Shown piece after piece: positions 1-6,280 of a stretch of 7,503 nucleotides of DNA. The DNA comes from JAUWVG01 sp964633715 (GTDB lineage Bacteria > Acidobacteriota > Aminicenantia > Aminicenantales > Aminicenantaceae), in NCBI GenBank assembly GCA_964633715.1, contig CAZWHQ010000094.1, positions 1 through 7,503 of the forward strand, written 5' to 3'. Position numbers and translations under genes: made by a program. The notes beneath the pieces were generated by a model, which saw nothing but the letters and a program-made list of their open reading frames with translations, did not search any database and had not been told where the DNA came from. Position 1 is the first letter of the stretch; every line of letters begins with the position of its first letter.

Positions 1-56
1 ACCTGGGTTGAAGTCAAGCCATATACCCAATAATATTAAATTGACTTGACACTAGT

Positions 57-1120
57 ATGGATGCTTTCGTTATCAAACCGGAAAAAATCCTTGGCGAGAC
101 AGGTTCATTGAGTGGAAACAAGATGCTCATAATTACGACTCCAAAATATGAGAGCGCTTTGGATAAATATGTAGTGTGGAAAAAGGCGGGAGGACTTGAT
201 GTGGAACTGGATACCGAATCAGTTGAGAAAGGTGTTGATGCAATAAAACAGAAGCTTCAAGAAAAATACGACAGTGAAGGCCTCATGTACATTATTCTTG
301 TAGGAGATATCGATGATGTTCCCAGCATTATGCTTCGCGCTCCCAATTCAAGTCCTTACAAAGAAGAAGGGTATCCTTCAGATCCAAGTTACACCCTTCT
401 GGATGGAGATGACCTGATGGAGATGCCTTGATATCGAGAATATCTGTAAACACGGTCACAGAACTTAAAAACCAGATTAACAAGATCATTAAGTATGAAA
501 AAGGTGATTTTGAGAATTTTGGTTGGATTGCCAATGCTGTTGTTGCCTCAATGACAGGATTTGACGGGATTGACCATGCGGGAAAATTGGAAGTGGCTCT
601 AAAATCCCACCCGGATTATTTCAAAAAAGTGATCAAAATAATGGAATCGGACAACAACATTACAGAAAAAATACGTGATGCGATTGAAAAAACCGGAGTA
701 AATTTTATCGCCCATCACGGTCATGGCAGTACAACAGCATTCGCAAGCCTGCCTTTTTCACGAGAAGATGCAGCCAATCTTAAGAATTATGATAAAGGAT
801 TTCCCATCATCCATGGTGCGGCATGCAGCACAGGCAGTTTCTGGATCGAGAATGGAGACTGCCTCGCAGAGGCCTTTATGAAGGCCGGGACAGTCGAACA
901 TCCTGCTGTAGCCATCGCTTTTCTGGGAGGGAGTACCTCTATGGACCCAGGAGCCTGTATTGCCACTCAGAAAGAAGTTTTTATGAATTATTTTTTTGAC
1001 GAGGAGGATTTTGATGCTACCGGAGAAATTCCACCATTGATAATAGTGGGTGTTAAAAACACCAATAGGTACAGAGATAACTTGCCAGCTGCAATTAGAG
1101 ACAGAAGCGAAGAATGTTAA
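57..1120 (+). pseudogene. Gingipain-family (C25) cysteine peptidase catalytic domain, frameshifted and truncated
   Basis: Two adjoining reading frames together encode one C25 (gingipain-like) endopeptidase catalytic domain. The first (57-431) carries the N-terminal half, with the family-typical stretches MLIITTPKYESAL, ILVGDIDDVPS and PSDPSYTLLDGDD. The second (open from 428 to 1120) continues with RISVNTVTELKNQINKIIKYE, the His motif HHGHGS (His codon 722-724) and the Cys motif AACSTGSFW (Cys codon 824-826), then AFLGGSTS. So the His/Cys dyad is intact, but the frames differ by a missing base near 428, where C25 proteins read roughly PDI-x-GRISV. There is no ribosome-binding site before 57, and no signal peptide or propeptide. 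Complete relatives also carry a C-terminal Ig-like or sorting region, absent here: the frame stops six bases before the convergent gene. Family assignment is firm; that the gene is non-functional is inferred and depends on the frameshift being real. Confidence 0.85.
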
Positions 1121-1126
1121 GTAGCA

Positions 1127-1564
1127 CTATTTCCTTGTGAAGATTACTTCTAATATTAATTCATAATGGCCCTTTGAGTCTGGGTTTTCCATTCTTAATA
1201 CTACTTTATCGGGACCTATTTTTTTAAATGTTTGTCTCAATAATGTGTCATGCCAATTCAAAAAGAGTGTGTCTTTATTTATAAATTTACAGGTTGCCGT
1301 CTGGAAATTCCCCGAGCTTTCAAACCACCAAAATCTAATTATTTCCGCTTTTTCATCCCAAGCGAAGATTGCATGCGCCTGCCCTTTTTTATTATCTATC
1401 AATGAAAAATAATCAAAATAAACATATTTATTTTCAAGGGCTCTTTTGAATATTCCCGTCCCGGTTCCTGAGGCTGCTTCACTAAATGTACTTTTTGGAA
1501 TATTGTATTCCAAATCCCAATTCCCTATTAAAAAGTCAAATTTTTCCATTTTATTTGAATCCAT
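1127..1564 (-). CDS. DUF1579-like small beta-barrel protein
   Basis: This 145-residue protein has no signal peptide or membrane segment. It opens with KFDFLIGNWDLEY, the start seen in DUF1579 and related lipocalin-like barrels, where a conserved G-x-W lies near the N-terminus. It continues as alternating short strands rich in aromatic residues (YVYFDYFSLI, IIRFWWFESSG, TLFLNWHD) and ends in a strand, LILEVIFTRK. Function is unknown; such barrels generally bind a small hydrophobic ligand or heme, but nothing here identifies one. Neither the ATG at 1564 nor the one at 1549 has a strong ribosome-binding site; the second has a GGA about ten bases upstream and places the conserved motif closer to the start. 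It begins 34 bases after the hidden end (1599) of the PD40 gene on the same strand, so it is probably the last gene of that operon. Its stop faces the C25 remnant with only six bases between. Confidence 0.7.
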   Translation of the reverse strand: MDSNKMEKFDFLIGNWDLEYNIPKSTFSEAASGTGTGIFKRALENKYVYFDYFSLIDNKKGQAHAIFAWDEKAEIIRFWWFESSGNFQTATCKFINKDTLFLNWHDTLLRQTFKKIGPDKVVLRMENPDSKGHYELILEVIFTRK

Positions 1565-1598
1565 TTAATCTTATGTTATCAAATTGACTTACAAGTGA

Positions 1599-2169
1599 CT
1601 ACTGCTGTCCAGATTGATTTAATTTATCGATAATCTTTGCGTCCACCCAGTAGATATCACGATTTCCTGATTTTGTGGCTGTCCAGCCATTTTGAATTTA
1701 TTGTGAAATCAAGGTATTTCGGCTCTGTCCAACCTGTTTCAGTTTTTCTGGTCATCCAGATATTTGAAACCGTTCCTTCGCATTCCAATCCTTCGATAGG
1801 CACATTGGATTGAAAATAAAGGGTTTTTCCGTCTGGTGCAAAAACAAAATCGCCGTTTCTCATCATATGAGCAAAGGGAACAACGTTGGGTTTTGTCCAC
1901 TGTCTGTTTTTGCGTTCCATTTCGTACGTGATGACTTTTTTGTCTTCTATTCGTTGAAATATAAAAAAAGTGCTGTCAACATTAAAACCAGAGGAACTTT
2001 CATGCAGTTCTGTTGAAATAATCCCAGGAGCAAAGATTTCCGGTTTTAAGCCTGGGAATTTCTGGCCAAGGTAGGGGCCTTTGAGTAACGTAAATTCCTT
2101 CTGTTGTGCACAAGAACAAAAAAAGGCAAATACCAAAAATATTGAAGTTATAGAGAGTATTTTTTTCAT
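1599..2169 (-). pseudogene. PD40 (WD40-like/TolB-like) beta-propeller lipoprotein, frameshifted and internally shortened
   Basis: The protein begins MKKILSITSIF with a hydrophobic signal and a lipobox-like FFCSC (acylated Cys probably residue 20), so an exported lipoprotein. The mature part shows PYLGQKFPGLKPEIFAPGII and a propeller blade GDFVFAPDGKTLYFQSN, typical of PD40 repeat proteins. The obvious frame ends at 1657, after WLDSHKIRKS. The next frame, open from 1697 to the TAG at 1601-1599, encodes 32 residues including SGNRDIYWVDAKII, the characteristic C-terminus of these proteins. The gene is therefore broken close to 1685. Joined, the parts give roughly 190 residues, whereas such proteins usually run to about 300, so one or more blades have probably been lost as well. 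The ATG at 2169 is preferred over the upstream TTG at 2175 because the AAGGAGA at 2179-2185 sits nine bases from the ATG but only three from the TTG. Second gene of the Ntn hydrolase operon. Confidence 0.8.
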
Positions 2170-2178
2170 TTTCAAAAA

Positions 2179-2185
2179 TCTCCTT
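2179..2185 (-). promoter_or_regulatory. Ribosome-binding site of the PD40 gene, overlapping the stop of the Ntn hydrolase gene
   Basis: Read on the minus strand, AAGGAGA shares two bases with the TAA stop (2184-2186) of the upstream gene and lies nine bases before the ATG at 2169. This fixes the start codon and suggests translational coupling of the two genes. Confidence 0.7.
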
Positions 2186-3095
2186 ATTTTTTCTTTTTAT
2201 ATTTCTGGAGTTCATCATCCGCTCGTTGCACCGTCTCTTGTGAAAAAAGGTCTCTAAGGCGAGTGGATTTGGTATTCTTGGCTAATTCTTCAGCCACATT
2301 GAGTTTTACGACTTCCTCGAACTGGTGCCAATAGTACAGATAAATGACACCATTTTTTAAGTCAAAGACGTTCGAGTACAGTGTATTTCCTGTAGAACTT
2401 TCAACATGAGCTGCATCGAGTATATCACGAAAATATTTAACTGTGAGGTCCTCCTCTTTTTTGATCTCACTTAACATCTCTTCAGCTTTATCATATCTCC
2501 AGCAGGGGTAACTTCCTCTGTAAGTATTTTTTGGATTGGCCCTGTTGAAATTTGTTGAAATCAGATAGCCATCTCCTTCTGCTTTCCTGGTGAACGCAAG
2601 TTCTCCATCCGATCCGGCACTGATAACAACTGCATCTCCTGTGGAATCAGCCAGAAGGACTTGCCATCTGAGCGATGTGCCCCAGTTGTGTTTTTTTGCC
2701 AAGGCAATGGCTTCCTCTACGGTCGCGCATGTTTGCTGGATTTTCCTCATGATTGCCCCCTTATTAGGAAGCTCTTTGTGTAGGTTTAAAGGAGTTTCCG
2801 GAAGGGCGTTGTAATCGAAGGCGAGTCCTTTCTCATTGATGCCGCCTTGAGGAGAAAAGTTGTCAAATCCGACATATACTCCACCATATATGTTTTTACC
2901 GGATGGCCTCACCCAGTAGTAGGTTTTTGGGTTATTGTAATCTTCGTTGTTGCCATATAGGGCCGTATTTCCAACCGAGGCGGCAAAAATAGTACACGAT
3001 CCCGGAACGAGTTCTGAATCCAAATCGATACCACCAGCAAAAATTATCCCAATGAGTAATGCGATCGGAAAAACTTTTCCAATTATTCTCTTCAT
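2184..3095 (-). CDS. Secreted Ntn hydrolase, choloylglycine hydrolase / C45 acyltransferase-like
   Basis: This 303-residue protein belongs to the N-terminal nucleophile amidohydrolases that cleave linear amides (bile-salt hydrolase, penicillin V acylase, C45 acyltransferase relatives). A hydrophobic signal (about residues 6-22) is followed by SCTIFAAS, in which Cys34 is the expected nucleophile and must become N-terminal after processing. Further family features are GNNEDY (48-53, with Asp52), QGGINEKGLAFDYN (83-96), LLADSTGDAVVI (147-158), STNFN (180-184, with the oxyanion-type Asn182) and YSNVFDLKNGVIYLYYW (240-256). The tail is highly charged and ends in a lysine run. The start is secure: AGGAGGT lies six bases upstream of the ATG. 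The protein is probably exported; its amide substrate (N-acyl amino acid, acyl-homoserine lactone, lactam or cell-wall amide) cannot be read from the sequence. It leads the operon with the PD40 lipoprotein and DUF1579-like genes. Confidence 0.85.
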   Translation of the reverse strand: MKRIIGKVFPIALLIGIIFAGGIDLDSELVPGSCTIFAASVGNTALYGNNEDYNNPKTYYWVRPSGKNIYGGVYVGFDNFSPQGGINEKGLAFDYNALPETPLNLHKELPNKGAIMRKIQQTCATVEEAIALAKKHNWGTSLRWQVLLADSTGDAVVISAGSDGELAFTRKAEGDGYLISTNFNRANPKNTYRGSYPCWRYDKAEEMLSEIKKEEDLTVKYFRDILDAAHVESSTGNTLYSNVFDLKNGVIYLYYWHQFEEVVKLNVAEELAKNTKSTRLRDLFSQETVQRADDELQKYKKKK

Positions 3096-3136
3096 TTTTA
3101 ACCTCCTCTCAGGATGAACGGATAATCTCTAACATT

Positions 3137-3166
3137 TTATTATTTGAGAAGCAATAATTATGCCAA
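3137..3166 (-). promoter_or_regulatory. Candidate sigma-70 promoter for the Ntn hydrolase operon
   Basis: On the minus strand TTGGCA (3166-3161) is followed after 18 bases by TAATAA (3142-3137), about 40 bases before the start codon. The surroundings are AT-rich, so the match could be chance. The rest of 3096-3283 shows no gene. Confidence 0.35.
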
Positions 3167-3283
3167 TATTATTGTAGGGACGTTCTTAAATTTTACCTCA
3201 TACAATTTGTCCATTATCGAACAATCGTTGTTCTCATTTGAACAGCAATAAATCCAAATCCTTGTATCGCGTGGTATTTCTAG

Positions 3284-3424
3284 ATCAATGATTTTGGTTA
3301 CGGAATTTCACATCCTAAAGAGCAAGTCGCCGCCAAGTGGCACTACTGGCAGTGGTTTGCCGAATACATCTGGAACGAAAAGGATATTTGCAGCGGTAGT
3401 ATCCCTGTTGATCAATATCAATAG
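3284..3424 (+). pseudogene. 3' remnant of an unrecognised gene (46 codons and stop)
   Basis: After an in-frame TAG at 3281 the frame is open to the TAG at 3422-3424 and encodes 46 residues. They look like real protein: HPKEQVAAKWHYWQWFAEY followed by IWNEKDICSGSIPVDQYQ, with an unusual density of Trp and Tyr and ordinary codon use. There is no start codon with a ribosome-binding site, so this is read as the C-terminal end of a gene whose front is missing. I do not recognise the family. Its stop overlaps the last seven bases of the convergent alpha/beta-hydrolase gene, and its base composition rises with that gene's, so both probably arrived on one piece of DNA. It could also be chance coding-like sequence. 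Confidence 0.45.
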
Positions 3425-5082
3425 CGCCAGACTTGCGTATCCTCCTCCTCAGGAGCATGGGCCGTGATGTGGCGGGCCATGGTCTGGAGAAGCTCAACCG
3501 ACGATAACGGCCGCCAGCCGTGGCCGCCGACGCCGTAGGTGAAGGTCCCGGTCCGGTACGGATTCTTGGGGCCCATCAGGAACTCCTCCATGTAGCGGAC
3601 GCCGATGTTGAGGAAGAAATTGTCCATTTCTCCGCAGATGACATGGATCTTGTCGACGAGCTTGGGGCCGAGCTCCTTCCAGCGGCTCTCCATGATATAT
3701 CTGAGATCGTAGTTTTCTTTCCAGTACGAAGCCACCTCAGGATCGATGTTGCCCGTCACCTTATCGAAGAGAGGCTTTGTGTACCCGTCCTCACCTACCG
3801 GTCCGAAAACAGAGCTCCAGACGTCCAGTTGCTGCCCGGACCGTCCCTTCGTCCCGTTGACGAGTTCCATGGTGATCCGTTGGCGCGAGGTTAGGCGGAT
3901 CTCGCCTGTCCCCGGAACCCGGGTGTTGATGATGGGCACTTTGTACCAGTCATACTCCTTCTCAAAGGCGTTTTTGTATTCGTAGATGTTGATCCCCTCC
4001 ACGTTGCGGAAATCCAAGGGATCGGGGGCAAAGGACCACGTCCCACCGTAGAAATCAGGATAGAATACCTGTAGAGCGAAGGACTCCCAGCCGCCTGTCG
4101 ATCCACCTGTGAGGACCCGGGCGTAGCTCTTGGGAATGCAGCGGAAGCGGCGCTCGATCTCCGGAATGAGTTCCTCATGGATGGCATCGCCGTAGGGTCC
4201 GTTATTGGCCGAGTTGACGGCGTAGGAGTCGTCAAAATAAGGTGTCGGGTGTTGGATGGTTACGGCGATGAACCTCGGGAACCGTGACGAATTCCAGGCC
4301 CCTGAGAACTCGTTGTCAAACCGTTCTGAGAAGCCGAAGGGATTCCGCCTAGAGAAATGGCCGTGCTGATAGATTGTTGGGTACTGGACGTCCGGGTGCT
4401 CCTCATATCCTTTCGGTAATAGGACCGTCGCACCAATAGTGATGGGGTGCCCCCAAAATTCAGTCAGGATTTGGCTCTGGATCCGGATGCGTTTGACCCA
4501 CTCCGTGTCTTTTGGCAGTTCGATGGGTGGTATGACCTCGGTCGTCTCCAGTACGACAGGCCCCTTCCCTACCCCCTCCGCTGTGACGGTGAGCTTCATC
4601 GGTATGGAGAAGGCGTTGCCGGGTGATCGGGTCCAGCGCTGGCCCTCCCACTGGTCCATATGCATCCAGACGGTGTGGCCGTCGGCTCGGTCGAAACGGG
4701 TGTACTTGTTGAGAACCGCTTGGACGACGTAGTCCCCGGCCGGAAGGGCAGACATCTTCCTGGCGGGATAACCGAGGATAGTATCATCGAAAACGACCTT
4801 TTGCTCTGGCCTAAGGTTCTCGAAATCCACACCGAAGAACTGAACTCCGTAACGTCCGACCTGCATCCGCGGCTGTCTCTCGCCGTCGCGGGCCAAGATA
4901 ACGAACATCCTTCCGGTCAGGGGCTCACTGCTGTAGTTCTCGGGAAATGAGACAACAAAGCGCAAGGTTTTGGCCGATTGGGTCTCCTCGGCGTAGACGG
5001 CCGAGAGAGAAGTAAGAACTATGGCACAAACGATAATGAAAAAAACGATCCAAACGTGGTTGCGGAACAAGGGGTATTTCAT
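3418..5082 (-). CDS. Secreted alpha/beta-hydrolase (esterase D / enterochelin esterase-like)
   Basis: With the ATG at 5082 this is a 554-residue exported hydrolase. An N-terminal signal (hydrophobic residues about 9-28, ending AVYA before EE) leads to a beta-rich domain (about 35-200) that is not part of the catalytic fold. The alpha/beta-hydrolase domain follows from about 215 (ATVLLPKGYEEHPDVQYPTIY). The nucleophile elbow is TGGSTGGWES with Ser328; the probable acid is Asp487 in CGEMDNFF and the probable base His521 in GVGGHGW, so the triad looks complete. This resembles PF00756-type esterases. Substrate is unknown; a carbohydrate ester or peptide ester is a guess. The start at 5082 is chosen over an in-frame start at 5190 because it has AAGGAGGG six bases upstream, begins the signal peptide and lies downstream of a good promoter. 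At about 55% G+C the gene stands out from its roughly 38% neighbours, which suggests recent transfer. Confidence 0.88.
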   Translation of the reverse strand: MKYPLFRNHVWIVFFIIVCAIVLTSLSAVYAEETQSAKTLRFVVSFPENYSSEPLTGRMFVILARDGERQPRMQVGRYGVQFFGVDFENLRPEQKVVFDDTILGYPARKMSALPAGDYVVQAVLNKYTRFDRADGHTVWMHMDQWEGQRWTRSPGNAFSIPMKLTVTAEGVGKGPVVLETTEVIPPIELPKDTEWVKRIRIQSQILTEFWGHPITIGATVLLPKGYEEHPDVQYPTIYQHGHFSRRNPFGFSERFDNEFSGAWNSSRFPRFIAVTIQHPTPYFDDSYAVNSANNGPYGDAIHEELIPEIERRFRCIPKSYARVLTGGSTGGWESFALQVFYPDFYGGTWSFAPDPLDFRNVEGINIYEYKNAFEKEYDWYKVPIINTRVPGTGEIRLTSRQRITMELVNGTKGRSGQQLDVWSSVFGPVGEDGYTKPLFDKVTGNIDPEVASYWKENYDLRYIMESRWKELGPKLVDKIHVICGEMDNFFLNIGVRYMEEFLMGPKNPYRTGTFTYGVGGHGWRPLSSVELLQTMARHITAHAPEEEDTQVWRY

Positions 5083-5088
5083 ATCTAT

Positions 5089-5096
5089 CCCTCCTT
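5089..5096 (-). promoter_or_regulatory. Ribosome-binding site that sets the hydrolase start at 5082
   Basis: AAGGAGGG on the minus strand lies six bases upstream of the ATG at 5082-5080. The in-frame alternative at 5190 would put 36 residues without signal character before the export signal. Confidence 0.75.
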
Positions 5097-5117
5097 CAGA
5101 AAAAAACTCAAGAGGCC

Positions 5118-5146
5118 AGTTTATGGACTTTAGGGATGGGTGTAAA
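5118..5146 (-). promoter_or_regulatory. Candidate sigma-70 promoter of the alpha/beta-hydrolase gene
   Basis: On the minus strand TTTACA (5146-5141) and TAAACT (5123-5118) are separated by exactly 17 bases. Transcription would begin near 5111, about 29 bases before the start codon at 5082, which is a normal leader length and excludes the upstream start at 5190. Confidence 0.45.
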
Positions 5147-5320
5147 GCCGAAATATGAACTCTCACTATCTCGTTTCTCTCTTTACCCATGAGGTCTTGT
5201 CCTTGCTTCTCAGGAAAAAGCTCATCGGCCTCTCCTTAGAGCAGGACATTTTTCGCTGGAACTGAATGGGATTCAACTCCACAGCAAGTCAAATTAATGG
5301 TCAGGTCAAGATTATATGTC

Positions 5321-5913
5321 CTATCTGAAATAGATTTGAGGCTTTCTCCCTTCTACCTTGTTGGCGTATTCAAGAGAGAGATAGCCTAAGAACAGAATGG
5401 CTTGAATATGTCTTTTGTCAGGAATTTTTAAGATCTTTCTGGCCTTTGAATCGTGACTCAAGAAATATTTTCTTGCATTTGACTGTCGGGAACCGATTCC
5501 CCATGTCTTTGCATACAGCTGAATATTATAGAGAAAGATTTGTGCGCTCAGCTCTGTTAGTTTAATCCGTTGATCGGCAATCAAAATCATCAGATTAGAA
5601 GCTCCACAAAACAAGGTATTTTTTTTAATGTTTTCTTCGAATTTAACTCTTTGCTTGTCATATTCAGGTGACAAATATCTCCCGATGGACAGGATCCATT
5701 TGTGTCGAAAATACAAATTGTACATCCGTTTTGCCTTTTTCAGACATAAGGCATCCAATTCTGCAATCACATCCTCACTATCCACTAAAATCACATCGAT
5801 ATTGAAGTTGTTGGTGGGAGAATATTTTCCTACGATGGCTAATTCTTCTAAAACATCCCTTGGAATTTTTTTTCTCTTAAAATGACGTTCGGACCGTCAA
5901 GTAATTGGGCCAT
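5321..5913 (-). pseudogene. Nitroreductase-family protein with an N-terminal frameshift
   Basis: An FMN-type nitroreductase fold can be followed from RSERHFKRKKIPRDVLEEL (the usual RRSxRxF start) through IVGKYSPTNNFNID, VILVDSEDVIAELDAL, the helix AQIFLYNIQLYAKTWGIGS and the C-terminal KILKIPDKRHIQAILFLGY...EGRKPQIYFR. The part from 5896 downwards is 191 codons plus stop, close to a complete domain, but it is preceded by an in-frame TGA (5899-5897) and has no good start codon. An ATG at 5913 in a neighbouring frame gives MAQLLD, which would join to RSERHF if one base were restored near 5896. The gene therefore seems to have lost a single base. Many relatives of this subtype have an N-terminal ferredoxin domain with two Fe-S clusters; none is visible upstream. 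Activity, if any, would be reduction of nitro compounds or quinones with NAD(P)H. The family is clear; loss of function is inferred. Confidence 0.8.
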
Positions 5914-6280
5914 TTAATAGAAAACTCACTTGATTTTTATAAATCGAATCCTGAAATGATGAAGACCGTGTTTTTATTGGAAAAATAGAAAGAACTTCGT
6001 TGCTTTGAATTCACGATTTGGCTTTGCATCAGTACGATCACCTTTGTTATATTGAAGAGCGAACCGTGGGGTGAGGTAAACAGGGAGGCATTGAATCTCT
6101 GTCCAGATGCGTACATGAGTTGTCCGAGAATGGACAAATAGTATTGAAATTCTATTAATATCCTCAAGAGAATTTTTTGGCATGTTTATTGCTTATAACT
6201 TAAATAGAGGAATAAATAAAATTTTTATTTTTTGTTTCTCTTATCTTTTTGAACAAAATTTTCTTTGATTGGAGGAAAAT
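5914..6280. other. Intergenic stretch without a recognisable gene
   Basis: This 367-base stretch lies between the divergent nitroreductase and ATC-hydrolase-like genes. Two minus-strand frames of 69 and 76 codons overlap almost completely (5937-6183), neither has a ribosome-binding site, and neither resembles a family I know. One contains LSILGQLMYASGQRFNAS, which looks somewhat protein-like and may be a decayed gene. Just before the plus-strand gene is an AT-only inverted repeat, AAATAAAA / TTTTATTT (6214-6221 and 6223-6230). No tRNA, CRISPR or riboswitch was seen. Confidence 0.5.
6271..6275 (+). promoter_or_regulatory. Ribosome-binding site setting the start at 6281
   Basis: GGAGG sits five bases before the ATG at 6281. 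The alternative TTG start at 6269-6271 uses the first base of this site and would add four residues in front of the Tat signal. Confidence 0.75.

Larger units (their letters stand above)
3290..5250. other. GC-rich island carrying the alpha/beta-hydrolase
   Basis: Sample lines inside this stretch run about 48-63% G+C, while lines outside run near 38%. The change falls near 3300 on the left, inside the remnant gene, and between about 5160 and 5250 on the right. No transposase, tRNA, terminal inverted repeat or clear target duplication was found at either edge, so the mechanism of entry is unknown. Edges are approximate, judged by eye. Confidence 0.5.

Noticed and set aside
428..1120. Separate gene starting at the TTG at 428
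   Set aside because: There is no ribosome-binding site, and the sequence continues the C25 domain in mid-fold from the preceding frame.
2000..2218. Minus-strand open frame of 72 codons across the Ntn/PD40 junction
   Set aside because: It is an out-of-frame translation of both genes and lacks a start signal.
3520..3985. Plus-strand open frames of 124 and 79 codons inside the esterase gene
   Set aside because: They are antisense shadows of a GC-rich gene with clear motifs, and they lack ribosome-binding sites.
4436..4950. Several open frames of 60-100 codons on both strands
   Set aside because: They lie within the esterase coding region; their length follows from high G+C and rare stop codons.
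5083..5190. Upstream in-frame start giving 36 more residues to the esterase
   Set aside because: The extra residues would precede a clear signal peptide, and the ATG at 5082 has a strong ribosome-binding site and a promoter inside the supposed extension.
3242..5287. ACAGCAA on both sides of the GC-rich island as a target-site duplication
   Set aside because: A seven-base word is expected to recur by chance in intergenic DNA of this size, and it does not sit exactly at the composition borders.
5290..5320. Tandem GGTCA GGTCA and the word AATGGTCAGGTC, reminiscent of repeats beside REP-type transposases
   Set aside because: There is only one copy, no palindrome and no transposase nearby; too short to call.
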